NCBI RefSeq assembly: GCF_001482385.1
Contig: NZ_CP013611.1
Span: 558,001-622,000, forward strand
From: Pseudoalteromonas rubra
Lineage (GTDB): Bacteria; Pseudomonadota; Gammaproteobacteria; Enterobacterales; Alteromonadaceae
Direction of reading: 5' to 3'
DNA length: 64,000 nucleotides
Translations under genes and position numbers: made by a program
Notes under the pieces: model-generated
The model's database searches: none
What the model saw: the letters and a program-made list of their open reading frames with translations, nothing else
What the model was told of the DNA's origin: nothing
In this document: in pieces, positions 9,950-19,070 of the stretch
Layout of the letters: each line of letters starts with the position of its first letter
Position numbering within the stretch: the first letter of the stretch is position 1

Positions 9950-10592
9950 ATACCACCCATCCGAACAAATCCTGCAATCTTATGTTCAGGGAGAACTGTG
10001 TGCTTCGTTGAGCGTAGCCGTGAGTATGCACATAGATATGTGTCCTCAATGTCAGAGGTTGGCACATCAGATCGAAACAAGCTGTGCCCACAGCTTTATA
10101 GGGGAAAATTTTGAGCCACAGAGCGAAGACAACTGGGACGATCTGATTGCACAGATCACCGAGGATGTGCTTTTTGATGAAAGGCCAGCTCCAGCCCCCC
10201 TTGAGATAGAAGTGAAGGGGGAGCAATTCATACTGCCCTCCAGCTTACATAACATTGGTCTCAGTGGTTGGCTGAAACTGGGTAAGCTGTCCAGGTCTAG
10301 GCTGAATCTGGGCGATGGCAAGTTACACGCAAGCCTTTTGCACATTGAAAAGGGCGGAAGTGTTCCTCAGCACACACACAAAGGATTTGAGCTAACATTA
10401 CTGCTGTCCGGTGAGTTTAAAGATGAGATGGACAGCTATGTGCCCGGCGATTTTATTATGCTTGATGGTGAGCACGAGCATTCGCCAGTCGCCACTGAAT
10501 CGTGTTTGTGTTTTACCTTAGCTGACGATGCACTACACTTCAGTCAGGGCTTGAGCCAGTTATTCAATCCAATTGGTAAGTTGATCTACTAA
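9942..10592 (+). CDS. chrR: ChrR-type zinc/cupin anti-sigma factor
   Basis: The 216-residue protein has an N-terminal zinc anti-sigma domain with the H...H-x3-C-x2-C arrangement (His4, MHIDMCPQC at about 27-35) and a C-terminal cupin domain (HIEKGGSVPQHTHKGFE, then GDFIMLDGEHEHSP). In ChrR the N domain holds the sigma factor inactive, and the cupin domain is needed for release on singlet oxygen. The cupin metal ligands (HTHKGFE and a later His) appear present. Translation is coupled to the sigma gene by an 8-bp overlap. Confidence 0.9.
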   Translation: MIKYHPSEQILQSYVQGELCASLSVAVSMHIDMCPQCQRLAHQIETSCAHSFIGENFEPQSEDNWDDLIAQITEDVLFDERPAPAPLEIEVKGEQFILPSSLHNIGLSGWLKLGKLSRSRLNLGDGKLHASLLHIEKGGSVPQHTHKGFELTLLLSGEFKDEMDSYVPGDFIMLDGEHEHSPVATESCLCFTLADDALHFSQGLSQLFNPIGKLIY

Positions 10593-10596
10593 CACA

Positions 10597-10660
10597 GAAT
10601 TAAGTTTCGACTTAATTCCTCCTTCGACTTGAGCACAAAGCCTGCCTTTGTGCTTCTTTC
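10597..10660 (+). terminator. double terminator after the sigma/anti-sigma operon
   Basis: There are two stems in a row: GAATTAAG/CTTAATTC (10597-10618), then AGCACAAAG/CTTTGTGCT (10632-10654) followed by TCTTTC. The second is the better terminator. Confidence 0.7.
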
Positions 10661-10794
10661 GTCTCTAGGGTACTGATTTCAGGCGCTTTATCAAAAAAAC
10701 TGCTAATGTACTAAGAGAACGACAGTATCCAGTGAACAGCTGCTACATACCCTTACATCAGTCAGTGAAATGATGACAGGAATCTGAGTCAGAT

Positions 10795-10824
10795 TGATCT
10801 TATGCCGGTTTAAACACGTATTGC
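10795..10824 (+). promoter_or_regulatory. predicted ECF11 promoter of the lipid-modification operon
   Basis: TGATCT (10795-10800), 18 bp and TATTGC (10819-10824) stand 29 bp before the first gene of an eight-gene operon. Same spacing as the promoters at 8551 and 9204. Confidence 0.68.
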
Positions 10825-10852
10825 AGGACATAGTGACATAAAGGATAAAATA

Positions 10853-11338
10853 ATGACCGAACAACCAGACTGGCTCGATAATTTTGTAAGGATTTACAAT
10901 CAGCTAGACAGAGATACCTTACATTTATTGGCAGAGATCTATCACCCCGACATTCAATTTAGCGATCCGCTTCATGGGATCGATGGGCTGACCAACTTGA
11001 GCACATACTTCAGCGATATGTACAGCAACGTGATTAGTTGCCAGTTTGATATTCATCACAATTTATCGCAGGGCGACCAGGCTGCTTTGTACTGGACAAT
11101 GCGCTATCGTCACAGCCGCCTTGGCAAGGGACAGGAAATATGTGTTGAAGGCCACTCTTATCTCAAAGTTCAGGACGGCAAAGTAATAATGCACCGGGAT
11201 TATTTTGATGCAGGTAGTTTACTTTATGAACACATTCCACTAATGGGGTTGGGGATACGTTGGTTAAAAGCCCGGGTGTCTGGCGAGCAAAGTGGTGGTG
11301 TGGCGAACAAGGGAGCGCAGGCATGTCCGAAGTTCTAA
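10853..11338 (+). CDS. NTF2/SnoaL-like protein, first gene of the RpoE-ChrR operon
   Basis: This 161-residue protein has the NTF2-like cone fold signature: an N-terminal helix (WLDNFVRIYNQLD), then LAEIYHPDIQFSDPLHGIDGL and a beta sheet ending HRDYFDAGSLLYEHIPLMG. Proteins like it regularly open this conserved gene set in Shewanella, Vibrio and Pseudoalteromonas. The catalytic role is unknown. ATAAAGGATAAAATA gives a weak RBS. It overlaps the next gene by 16 bp. Confidence 0.8.
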   Translation: MTEQPDWLDNFVRIYNQLDRDTLHLLAEIYHPDIQFSDPLHGIDGLTNLSTYFSDMYSNVISCQFDIHHNLSQGDQAALYWTMRYRHSRLGKGQEICVEGHSYLKVQDGKVIMHRDYFDAGSLLYEHIPLMGLGIRWLKARVSGEQSGGVANKGAQACPKF

Positions 11339-12048
11339 TCACTGGCGCAAGTTCCGGAATAGGGCTCGCTCTGGCCAGGCGTTATCTTGAAGCCGGATTT
11401 AAAGTGCACGTCTGTGGCCGTAGCAAAGAAAAACTCGGATCGGTGTTACCTGAGTCAGAAGACGTCCGTCACTGGTGTTTCGATTTAAGTGATAAAGCTG
11501 CAATATTTGATGTAGCTGAACGATTGCCGCCTTTAGACGGCATCATTCTCAATGCCGGAGGGTGTGAGTACATAGACGATGCACGTCACTTTGACTCAGC
11601 ATTGTTTGAGCGCATCATAAGCGTCAACCTCATTTCAGTCGGGTATTGTCTGGAGGCCTGGCTTGGCAAGCTTGCTCCGGGCGCATTTTTGGTGTTTGTC
11701 AGCTCATCAGCCAGCTATTTGCCGTTACCTCGGGCAGAAGCCTATGGTGCATCGAAAGCGGGCCTTACTTATCTCGCTAAAACAATGGATGTAGATTTGG
11801 CAGACAGCGGTATTCAAGTGAGTGTTGTCCACCCGGGTTTTGTAGATACGCCTTTGACACAAAAGAATGACTTTCCGATGCCTTGTCAAATTACCAGTGA
11901 ACAGGCTGCTGAACGCATTTTTAGGGGTGTGGAGAACAAACAGTTTGATATTCACTTTCCACGCAGGTTTACCTATCTGCTCAAATTCTTTGGTTGGTTG
12001 CCACATACTGTTTGGCGCCGGCTTGCCGCAAAATGGATAAAAAGATGA
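11323..12048 (+). CDS. short-chain dehydrogenase/reductase
   Basis: This is a classical SDR of 241 residues with TGASSGIG at the nucleotide-binding turn (residues 7-14), NAG in LNAGG, catalytic Ser in FVSSSASY and YGASK (Tyr-x3-Lys). ATG 11323 is chosen because the TGASSGIG motif then sits at the usual position and GGGAGCGCAGGC precedes it. The substrate is unknown; the context suggests an oxidised fatty-acyl or lipid product. It overlaps the next gene by 4 bp (ATGA). Confidence 0.87.
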   Translation: MSEVLITGASSGIGLALARRYLEAGFKVHVCGRSKEKLGSVLPESEDVRHWCFDLSDKAAIFDVAERLPPLDGIILNAGGCEYIDDARHFDSALFERIISVNLISVGYCLEAWLGKLAPGAFLVFVSSSASYLPLPRAEAYGASKAGLTYLAKTMDVDLADSGIQVSVVHPGFVDTPLTQKNDFPMPCQITSEQAAERIFRGVENKQFDIHFPRRFTYLLKFFGWLPHTVWRRLAAKWIKR

Positions 12049-13298
12049 AAAAAATAGCCGTCATTGGCAGTGGCGTTTCAGGTATGGTCTGTGCGAGATT
12101 GCTCAGTACCAGGCACGAAGTACACTTGTTTGAAAAAAGAGAGCGTCTTGGCGGGCACACCGCAACAAAAGAGGTGGAGTATCAGGGGCAAATCTACCAC
12201 GTTGATACTGGCTTTATTGTTTATAACGACAGAACTTATCCGAACTTCATTAAGCTGATGGACAAGCTTGGGATCCGGGGGAAACCGACGGAAATGAGTT
12301 TCAGTGTTCATAACAAGGACTCAGGCCTCGAGTACAATGGTCACGACCTCAATACCTTGTTCGCACAAAGGCGTAACCTCTTCCGGCCCAGGTTCTGGCG
12401 CCTCATTCGGGAGATTGTGCGTTTTAATACTTCAGCAAAGCAGCGTTATGCCGACGACAACTTTTCGAGCCAGGAAACATTAGGCACTTTTCTTGAAGCG
12501 AACAACTTCAGTGATTTTTTTGCAGAGCATTACATTTTGCCGATGGGCGCTGCTATCTGGTCTACTAGTTTACAGAAAATGAAAGAGTTTGAACTGAAGT
12601 TTTTTGTGCGATTCTTCTATCATCATGGTTTGCTGAATATCAGTGACAGGCCGCAATGGTATGTGATCCCTGGTGGCTCGAAACAATATATTGCCCCTTT
12701 ATTACGAGGTCTTGAAGGTAATATTCATCTTAGTGCCGCTATATCCAAGGTCACGCGTGAAAATGGCCGTGTACAGCTTCATTTTAAAGACGAAGTCCGT
12801 GAATTCGATGAAGTTGTATTTGCGTGTCATAGTGATCAGGCGCTGAGTTTGCTAGGCGACCCGAGCCCGGATGAAACGAGTGTGCTTTCAGCAATTCCCT
12901 ACGCTCAAAACAGTGTGATACTACATACAGACACGCAATTATTGCCAAAACGCCGCCTCGCTTGGGCTGCCTGGAATTACTTGCTCGATAATAACGAATC
13001 CCGGCCAGCGGCGGTTACCTACAATATGAATATATTGCAGGGCATTGAAGCACCTTGCACATTCTGTGTCACCCTGAACCAGGAAATTAAACAGGACAAG
13101 GTACTCGGCCACTATCAATATGCGCATCCTGTATTTAATACACAAAGTATGGCAGCGCAGCTGCGTCGAAAGGAAATTTGTGGGAAGGCACAAACACATT
13201 TTGCAGGTGCCTATTGGTACAACGGCTTCCACGAAGACGGTGTACGCAGCTCGGTCGATGTGGCGGCAAGATTTGGTATTAGCCTGGACGATCTGTAA
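12045..13298 (+). CDS. FAD-dependent amine-oxidase-like oxidoreductase
   Basis: The 417-residue protein begins [20 protein letters not shown] (Rossmann GxGxxG) with the FAD-binding continuation [14 protein letters not shown]. It belongs to the NAD(P)-binding amine oxidase family that accompanies DUF1365 and the cyclopropane-synthase-like methyltransferase. In Rhodobacter a related RpoE-dependent oxidoreductase and methyltransferase modify unsaturated fatty acids; the same role here is inference. The start overlaps the SDR stop. Confidence 0.86.
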   Translation: MKKIAVIGSGVSGMVCARLLSTRHEVHLFEKRERLGGHTATKEVEYQGQIYHVDTGFIVYNDRTYPNFIKLMDKLGIRGKPTEMSFSVHNKDSGLEYNGHDLNTLFAQRRNLFRPRFWRLIREIVRFNTSAKQRYADDNFSSQETLGTFLEANNFSDFFAEHYILPMGAAIWSTSLQKMKEFELKFFVRFFYHHGLLNISDRPQWYVIPGGSKQYIAPLLRGLEGNIHLSAAISKVTRENGRVQLHFKDEVREFDEVVFACHSDQALSLLGDPSPDETSVLSAIPYAQNSVILHTDTQLLPKRRLAWAAWNYLLDNNESRPAAVTYNMNILQGIEAPCTFCVTLNQEIKQDKVLGHYQYAHPVFNTQSMAAQLRRKEICGKAQTHFAGAYWYNGFHEDGVRSSVDVAARFGISLDDL

Positions 13299-14110
13299 TG
13301 AGTGAGAATGCAACACAGAATTCGCCTTTATATGTTGGTCAGGTAAGACATCGACGCTTTGCGCCTGTTTATCACGGTTTTTCGTATCGCTTGTACATGC
13401 TTTGTCTGGATGTTGAAAGCGATGCTTTCACCCAGGCCGGTCAGAGTTTAATTGGTCCACAATGGTATCGGCCAATCCGCTTTTGCCAAAATGACTACCT
13501 CAAAGGTGATCGCGGAACATTACAACAACGTATTAAGAACAAAGTCATAGAGCTTGGTGGGCAGTGGCCTGGCGGGCGTGTCAAAGCGCTGATTCAGGGA
13601 CGTTGTTTGGGTTTGTACTTTAGCCCACTTAATGTCTACTTCTGCTACGACGAGCAGGGAAACTGCAACCTAATGCTGGCCGAAGTGAGCAACACACCAT
13701 GGAACCAGCGACACTACTATCTGGTGGATATTAGCGAGTCGCAAAGAACAGATAAGGCATTTCATGTGTCACCTTTTATGTCACTGGATATGCAATATCT
13801 GTGGCGTGTTAAGCCGCCTCCTGAACATGGCCCTGGGCAGCTGTTGTTACATATCGAAAATCATGCCACAGCAGAGCACGACTATAAACAACAGGGAACT
13901 CTGGCTAGCGATATACTCTTTGACGCAACTATGGCGCTCAAATCAAAGCCGCTCTCATTGAGAAACTTGCTTGGTTTGGGGTTGTGTGTGCCCTCTATGA
14001 CATTGAAGATATGCCTGGCAATTTACTGGCAGGCCTTAAAACTTTGGGTGAAGCGTGTGCCGTTCATACCGCACCCCGAAACTCACTCTAACTGTAATAA
14101 AGCGAAGTGA
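13298..14110 (+). CDS. DUF1365 family protein
   Basis: This 270-residue protein has the DUF1365 signature [26 protein letters not shown] at the N terminus and later [14 protein letters not shown] and [14 protein letters not shown]. The family is found between the FAD oxidoreductase and the methyltransferase in most proteobacteria with this operon; its biochemical role is unknown. The start codon overlaps the last base of the preceding stop (TAATG). A hydrophobic segment near 220-245 suggests membrane contact. Confidence 0.88.
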   Translation: MSENATQNSPLYVGQVRHRRFAPVYHGFSYRLYMLCLDVESDAFTQAGQSLIGPQWYRPIRFCQNDYLKGDRGTLQQRIKNKVIELGGQWPGGRVKALIQGRCLGLYFSPLNVYFCYDEQGNCNLMLAEVSNTPWNQRHYYLVDISESQRTDKAFHVSPFMSLDMQYLWRVKPPPEHGPGQLLLHIENHATAEHDYKQQGTLASDILFDATMALKSKPLSLRNLLGLGLCVPSMTLKICLAIYWQALKLWVKRVPFIPHPETHSNCNKAK

Positions 14111-14113
14111 TAC

Positions 14114-15391
14114 ATGGAACAAAATAGCCAAACCATCCCCAAGCCTGCCACGGTATCATGGTGGCATAGTTTAATGATCAATAAAGCCAGAGGATTTATC
14201 TTTAAGCTGTTGGAAAATCTGGAGCATGATCGTCTCGAAATCATCGAAGGAAGTGAGAAGGTTGTGTTAGGCGCGATGCAGCCCAGGATCCATGCCACTA
14301 TATTCGTGTCCGATCCAAGCTTTTACCTGGACGTATTGAAAGGTGGTGGTATTGGTGCTGCCGAAGCATTTATCGATGGCAAATGGGAAAGTTCCGAGTT
14401 GACAAGGGTCATACGCATTTTTGCTTGTGCTCAGTCACAACTGGACGAGCTTGAAGGCAAGATGTCCTGGTTGACTTCACTCAAAAACCGCGTTTTTCAT
14501 TTTGGCAACCGTAACAGTGAATCCGGCTCAAAACAAAATATACTGGCACATTATGACCTGAGTAATGATTTATATCAGTCGTTTCTTGACCCGACTATGA
14601 TGTATTCCAGCGCGGTCTTTGACACACTCGATCAGTCACTTGAACAGGCGCAAAACAATAAGCTCAAAATCATATGCGATAAACTCGAGCTGAGCGAGCA
14701 GGATCACCTGTTAGAGATTGGCACGGGGTGGGGCGCACTGGCATTATTTGCAGCCCAAAATTACGGTTGTAAAGTGACCACGACGACCATCTCAGATGCA
14801 CAGCATGAGTTTACTGCGCAGCGAATTAAATCAGCCGGCTTAGAAGGCCAAATAACTTTGTTGAAGCAGGATTATCGGTTGCTGGAAGGCAAGTACGATA
14901 AGCTGGTTTCTATCGAAATGATTGAAGCTGTGGGACACAGTTACATGGCTGGTTTTTTTGCAAAATGTAGCAGCTTGCTGAAGGATAATGGTTTGATGTT
15001 ATTGCAGGCCATCACCATCGCAGATAAACGCTATGATCACTACAGAAACAATGTCGACTTTATTCAGCGCTACATATTTCCCGGTGGCTGTCTGCCATCT
15101 ATAGCCGTGATGTCTGATCATCTCTCCACTCAAACAGATATGGTTGTGCGAGACATAGATGATATCGGTCTGCATTACGCCCAAACACTTAAGCGTTGGC
15201 GTGAGCAATTTGAGCAAAACTGGCAGCAGATCCGTACTTTTGGCTTTGACGAGCGATTCCGACGGTTGTGGCTGTTTTATCTACAGTACTGTGAAGGTGC
15301 TTTCTTAGAACGTGTTATAAGCACGCATCACCTGGTAGCTCGTAAGCCACGACATATTGGTGTGAATGATGCGCAATTTTTGGCTGATTAA
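14114..15391 (+). CDS. cfa: cyclopropane-fatty-acyl-phospholipid synthase-like methyltransferase
   Basis: The 425-residue SAM-dependent enzyme has HYDLSNDLYQSFLDPTMMYSSAVF, the SAM-binding loop LEIGTGWGALALFAAQNYG (about residues 199-217) and VSIEMIEAVGHSY followed by FIQRYIFPGGCLPS. It acts on double bonds of membrane phospholipid acyl chains. Because it is in the RpoE-ChrR operon, its product may be a methylated or furan-type fatty acid rather than a plain cyclopropane; that is not decided by the sequence. The next gene starts inside its 3' end. Confidence 0.9.
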   Translation: MEQNSQTIPKPATVSWWHSLMINKARGFIFKLLENLEHDRLEIIEGSEKVVLGAMQPRIHATIFVSDPSFYLDVLKGGGIGAAEAFIDGKWESSELTRVIRIFACAQSQLDELEGKMSWLTSLKNRVFHFGNRNSESGSKQNILAHYDLSNDLYQSFLDPTMMYSSAVFDTLDQSLEQAQNNKLKIICDKLELSEQDHLLEIGTGWGALALFAAQNYGCKVTTTTISDAQHEFTAQRIKSAGLEGQITLLKQDYRLLEGKYDKLVSIEMIEAVGHSYMAGFFAKCSSLLKDNGLMLLQAITIADKRYDHYRNNVDFIQRYIFPGGCLPSIAVMSDHLSTQTDMVVRDIDDIGLHYAQTLKRWREQFEQNWQQIRTFGFDERFRRLWLFYLQYCEGAFLERVISTHHLVARKPRHIGVNDAQFLAD

Positions 15392-15881
15392 TCTCATAAT
15401 CTTTCAATCTGTGTGGTGGTTGTGCGCCTTATTCACAGATCAGGCTGTGCCTTTGGTTGGGCTTTTGTTTTTGCTGCATTTTGCCCTTTCACCAAGCAGG
15501 AAAGCTGACGCCCGGAGTTTGTTGATTTTACCGCTTGGGTTGGTTGTCGACCAATCGCTCTCGCTTATAGGGGTAATAAGTTTTGCGGACGGCCATCAAT
15601 GGCTACCGCTGTGGCTTGCTCTGCTTTGGGGGCACTTTACGCTGACGCTCAACCATAGTCTGAGTTGGTTGGGACGATATCACTTTGGCATACAGGCTGC
15701 GCTTGGTGCGGTATTTGGTGCACTCAGTTATATCGGTGGCATAAAGCTCGGTGCGCTGAACAGTGCGCTCTCACTGACAAATGTGGTTTTGATTTTTGCT
15801 GTTGTTTGGGCCGTCATTTTACCTTTGGTAGTGCACCTCAACGGTCGAATGGGACAGCACCTGGGAGTACAACATGTTTAA
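15366..15881 (+). CDS. DUF2878 integral membrane protein
   Basis: The 171-residue protein is almost entirely hydrophobic with about five membrane segments (LINLIIFQSVWWLCALF; VPLVGLLFLLHFAL; LLILPLGLVVD; WLPLWLALLWGHF; FAVVWAVILPLVV). It matches DUF2878, a usual member of this operon. It overlaps the methyltransferase by 26 bp and the next gene by 8 bp. The function is unknown. Confidence 0.8.
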   Translation: MMRNFWLINLIIFQSVWWLCALFTDQAVPLVGLLFLLHFALSPSRKADARSLLILPLGLVVDQSLSLIGVISFADGHQWLPLWLALLWGHFTLTLNHSLSWLGRYHFGIQAALGAVFGALSYIGGIKLGALNSALSLTNVVLIFAVVWAVILPLVVHLNGRMGQHLGVQHV

Positions 15882-16461
15882 TCTAATGAGCAAAACGCTA
15901 GTCGCGGTGGCGATGTTTTCGGTACCTTTAGTCGCGCCATTGCAGGCAAGTGCCTCGACGACAACACAATTGTCTACGCTAGAACTACGAGGTACGGCCG
16001 ATTTACGCTATCTGTTTTGGGATGTCTATTCAGCAGCATTGTATACCGGTGGAGAAGCATATCAGGCAGAGCAGTTTCCACAGGTGTTGAGTTTAACTTA
16101 CAAACGCGACATAGAAGCGCAGGAGCTGGTTGATGCCACGCGAGAGCAATGGCAAAAGCAAAAACTGGTACTGGACAACGCTGAGCAGTGGCTGAGGCAA
16201 CTAGTACAACTCTGGCCTGACATACAAAAGGGCAATCAACTTATCCTGGTCGTGGATCGTGACAAGCAAAGCCGCTTCTATTTTCGTCCTGACCCGGGGG
16301 CAGAGGTTAAAAGTGCTTTGTCAGAAGCTGAGCTGAAAACGTCTGCGCGTTTTCTCGGCGCGATTAATGATCGAGCCTTTGGCCCCGCGTTTTTGGCCAT
16401 ATGGCTATCAGAAAAAACCACAGAGCCAAAGCTGAGAGAGCAGCTCATTGGAAAAAGGTAA
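15874..16461 (+). CDS. chalcone-isomerase-like secreted protein
   Basis: The 195-residue protein has a signal peptide (residues 1-28, cut after LQASA) and the chalcone-isomerase-like core: LRGTADLRYLFWDVYSAALYTG and LTYKRDIEAQELVDATREQW. In bacteria this fold binds fatty acids rather than flavonoids. It is probably periplasmic. It is co-transcribed with DUF2878 and DUF3833. Confidence 0.8.
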   Translation: MFNLMSKTLVAVAMFSVPLVAPLQASASTTTQLSTLELRGTADLRYLFWDVYSAALYTGGEAYQAEQFPQVLSLTYKRDIEAQELVDATREQWQKQKLVLDNAEQWLRQLVQLWPDIQKGNQLILVVDRDKQSRFYFRPDPGAEVKSALSEAELKTSARFLGAINDRAFGPAFLAIWLSEKTTEPKLREQLIGKR

Positions 16462-16467
16462 ATCAAG

Positions 16468-16995
16468 ATGAAAGTAATTATGGCCTTGCTGCTGATTTTT
16501 GTACTCAGTGGCTGTACCAGCAAAACCATTGCAGACTATAGTGAAACAAAGCCGGATCTGGCACTGGAGCAATTTTTTAGAGGTGAGTTGACCGCATATG
16601 GTATTGTTCTTGACCGAAGCGGCAATCTGACACGACGTTTTGAAGCCGATCTGGTAGGCACCTGGGAGGGCAACAAAGGCGAGTTAAAAGAATGGTTTCG
16701 TTTTGACGACGGAGAAAAGTCAACCAGAATCTGGCAACTGGAAAAAACGGCCGACAATCTTTATAAAGGCACCGCAGGGGACGTGATTGGTGTAGCGCAG
16801 GGTGAAACTGCAGGCTCGGCGTTGTACTGGCGCTACCAATTGGAGATCCAATACCAGGGCTCCCCATTGGAAGTTACTCTGGACGACTGGATGTATCTGG
16901 TGAATGAAAAGCGTTTATTTAATCGCACTGAGATCATTAAATGGGGCTTTAAAGTCGGCGAGGTTATTCTAATCATAGAGAAACATGACAGTTGA
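16468..16995 (+). CDS. DUF3833 lipoprotein
   Basis: This 175-residue lipoprotein has a lipobox LLIFVLSGC (Cys about residue 16) and the DUF3833 core LEQFFRGELTAYGIVLDRSGNLTRRFEADLVGTW. The family forms a small lipocalin-like barrel and usually ends this operon. The residue after Cys is Thr, so outer-membrane sorting is expected. The function is unknown. Confidence 0.84.
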   Translation: MKVIMALLLIFVLSGCTSKTIADYSETKPDLALEQFFRGELTAYGIVLDRSGNLTRRFEADLVGTWEGNKGELKEWFRFDDGEKSTRIWQLEKTADNLYKGTAGDVIGVAQGETAGSALYWRYQLEIQYQGSPLEVTLDDWMYLVNEKRLFNRTEIIKWGFKVGEVILIIEKHDS

Positions 16996-17015
16996 AACTG
17001 TTTGTCGTGTTCACT

Positions 17016-17046
17016 AACAAAGGCCTGTAAATCAAGCCTTCTTTGT
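17016..17046 (+). terminator. imperfect hairpin after the lipid operon
   Basis: AACAAAGGC and GCCTTCTTTGTT form an imperfect stem ending in TTTTC, 20 bp after the DUF3833 stop. The remaining gap to the fabA terminator (17047-17277) shows a further weak stem near 17175 and no convincing gene. Confidence 0.5.
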
Positions 17047-17277
17047 TTTCAGCGTATGAGTGAAACCTAGCGGGTTCCCTGCCAAATTTATGCTTACCAT
17101 TACCTTATATCGAGAAAACGTGTTTTTTATCTACGGTTTTAATAGCAATCATGATTGCTTTGGGGCAGAAAGAAACAAGTCACTTAGTGGCTTTTTTGTT
17201 AGCTGAGGGAATAGCTCCAAAAACGAAATCATGGACATCGTTTTGGCTTGAGGCTGGTACGAATGCCTTGAAATAAT

Positions 17278-17306
17278 AAAAGCCCGTCTAATCTAGATGA
17301 GCTTTT
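17278..17306 (-). terminator. terminator of fabA
   Basis: Read on the minus strand, AAGCTCATCTA pairs with TAGACGGGCTT (two G-U pairs) around GAT, followed by TTATTATT. It lies 22 bp after the fabA stop. Confidence 0.75.
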
Positions 17307-17328
17307 ACATCAGTGCGATAGAAATAGA

Positions 17329-17844
17329 TTAAAACGCACTCGTATCCTGGAACAGGCCTACTTTTAGATCTTTTGCTTCGTATATAACGCGGCCGTCAAC
17401 TTCTACTGTGCCGTCAGCAAGACCCATAAACAATTTACGTTTGATAACGCGCTTCATGTCTACACGATATGTTACTTTCTTAGCCGTTGGTAGGATCTGG
17501 CCTGTGAACTTAACTTCACCTACACCCAATGCGCGGCCAAGGCCCGGTCCACCAGACCAGCCGAGGAAGAAGCCAACGATCTGCCACATGGCATCCAGGC
17601 CCAGGCAACCAGGCATTACCGGGTCGCCACGGAAATGACAGTCAAAAAACCACAGATCAGGGTTAATATCTAGCTCAGCGACGATCTGACCTTTGCCAAA
17701 CTGGCCACCATCTTCATTAATCTCGATGATACGATCCATCATCAGCATGTTATCGATTGGCAGACGACAGTTGTTCTCACCAAACATTTTCCCTTCAGCG
17801 CACAGGATCAGTTCTTCTTTTGTATAGCTATTTTTTGGTTCCAT
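17329..17844 (-). CDS. fabA: 3-hydroxydecanoyl-ACP dehydratase/isomerase FabA
   Basis: FabA dehydrates 3-hydroxydecanoyl-ACP and isomerises the trans-2 to the cis-3 product, starting anaerobic unsaturated fatty acid synthesis. The 171-residue hotdog protein has the active site [23 protein letters not shown] (His in CHF, Asp in LDAMW). The C terminus [11 protein letters not shown] is identical to the E. coli ending as I recall it. ATG 17844 gives the family N terminus [15 protein letters not shown] 17850 is two codons further out. Neither has a strong RBS. Confidence 0.95.
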   Translation of the reverse strand: MEPKNSYTKEELILCAEGKMFGENNCRLPIDNMLMMDRIIEINEDGGQFGKGQIVAELDINPDLWFFDCHFRGDPVMPGCLGLDAMWQIVGFFLGWSGGPGLGRALGVGEVKFTGQILPTAKKVTYRVDMKRVIKRKLFMGLADGTVEVDGRVIYEAKDLKVGLFQDTSAF

Positions 17845-18089
17845 AATCATCAGTCTTAGTCTTAAATTGTTGCTACTTTAGCTTACACTTGTACGCCAAA
17901 CAACTCTGAACAGTTAAAATTTGCATGTTCCATGAGCACTCTACTTATCAGGTGATATATTTTTATCTTCCTGACCTTGTAAGCTTGGCTGTTTTATAAC
18001 CGCAAGGTTGTTTTTTACACATCAATTGGCGTGCGTTTTTATCTATCAAAGCCATAACTATGGCCCACTATGCTCAAGGGGTTCTAAAG

Positions 18090-18106
18090 TGAATGAAAAT
18101 CATTCA
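18090..18106. promoter_or_regulatory. 17-bp palindrome, weak Fur-box resemblance
   Basis: TGAATGAAAATCATTCA is a perfect palindrome around a central A and shares AATGA-A-ATCATT with Fur boxes. It sits in the 371-bp gap between divergent fabA and the PTPS-like gene; the rest of the gap shows no gene. Assignment to Fur is tentative. Confidence 0.35.
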
Positions 18107-18215
18107 ATGAGTGCCCCTAGATAGATTATTTCTTTGTTTCTGGACCTTTCAAGGCGATTTTTGCTTTAAAAATCTTTATAATTGAATCAGTCATTCTTAA
18201 TGTTAGCGGAAGTTT

Positions 18216-19070
18216 ATGATCCTTTTTGTAGATGCCTTGACGGTAATTGATTTTTCTTACTTGTGTGGTAAACGAGGCGCGGTGGGTGAAAGCTGGATTG
18301 TCGATATGACACTGCATGGCCAGCTAAATGAAGAGTCTATGGTATTAGACTTTGCCAAAGTAAAAAAGCAGATCAAGGCCATTATAGATGACACGATTGA
18401 TCATAAGTTGGCTATCCCAAGCCAGTTGTCATGCAACTACGCATCACAAGATGGCAGGGTGAGTTTTGACGGCTTGTTCGGCGGGCATCACCTGGCCATG
18501 AGTGCGCCTGAAGAAGCCGTTTGCATCGTCAAAGGTGCTGAAATTAATGAAGCCAGTGTCATTGCTTTTCTTAAGCAACAAATTTTGCCAAAAATGCCAG
18601 ATAACGTAAAAGACATAGAGATTGAATTACGTCCTGAGCCGAGCCGTAGTTTCTATTACCACTACAGTCATGGCTTGAAAAAGCACGATGGTAATTGTCA
18701 GCGTATTATTCATGGCCACCGCTCTGATATTGGCATCTACCTGGACGATATTAGTATGCCGCGCCTGCAAAAAGAGTGGGCAGAGCGCTGGCAGGATATC
18801 TACCTGGGCAGTCGGGAGGATCTAATCGATGTGAGTGACTTACAATACATTAAACCACACGATGATGATTATGCATTTGCCTATACGGCCTCTCAGGGCT
18901 ATTTTGAATTAGCTATCAGTAAGGCGCGTTGTGATTTGATACCCTGCGACAGTACTGTAGAGTGCTTAGCCGAATATCTTGCTGGAGAGATCAAGGCTCA
19001 GTATCCTGATAGAAAAGTTAAAGTTAAGGCGTTTGAAGGCGTCGGAAAAGGAGCGATCGCTTATGCCTGA
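18216..19070 (+). CDS. 6-carboxytetrahydropterin/6-pyruvoyl-tetrahydropterin synthase-like protein (double length)
   Basis: The 284-residue protein has two PTPS-like halves: the first starts ILFVDALTVIDFSYL and contains GESWIVDMTLHGQLNEESMVLDFAKVKKQIK (family substrate/dimer region). The second contains YHYSHGLKKHDGNCQRIIHGHRSDIGIYL with clustered His residues that could bind zinc. Normal QueD is about 120-150 residues, so this looks like a fusion of two units. No other queuosine gene lies here, so a role in preQ0 synthesis is uncertain. The next gene starts inside its 3' end. Confidence 0.75.
   Translation: MILFVDALTVIDFSYLCGKRGAVGESWIVDMTLHGQLNEESMVLDFAKVKKQIKAIIDDTIDHKLAIPSQLSCNYASQDGRVSFDGLFGGHHLAMSAPEEAVCIVKGAEINEASVIAFLKQQILPKMPDNVKDIEIELRPEPSRSFYYHYSHGLKKHDGNCQRIIHGHRSDIGIYLDDISMPRLQKEWAERWQDIYLGSREDLIDVSDLQYIKPHDDDYAFAYTASQGYFELAISKARCDLIPCDSTVECLAEYLAGEIKAQYPDRKVKVKAFEGVGKGAIAYA

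Noticed and set aside
15366..16461. Multiple small plus-strand frames overlapping DUF2878 and the chalcone-isomerase-like gene
   Set aside because: They lie in other frames of well-supported genes and have no start signals.
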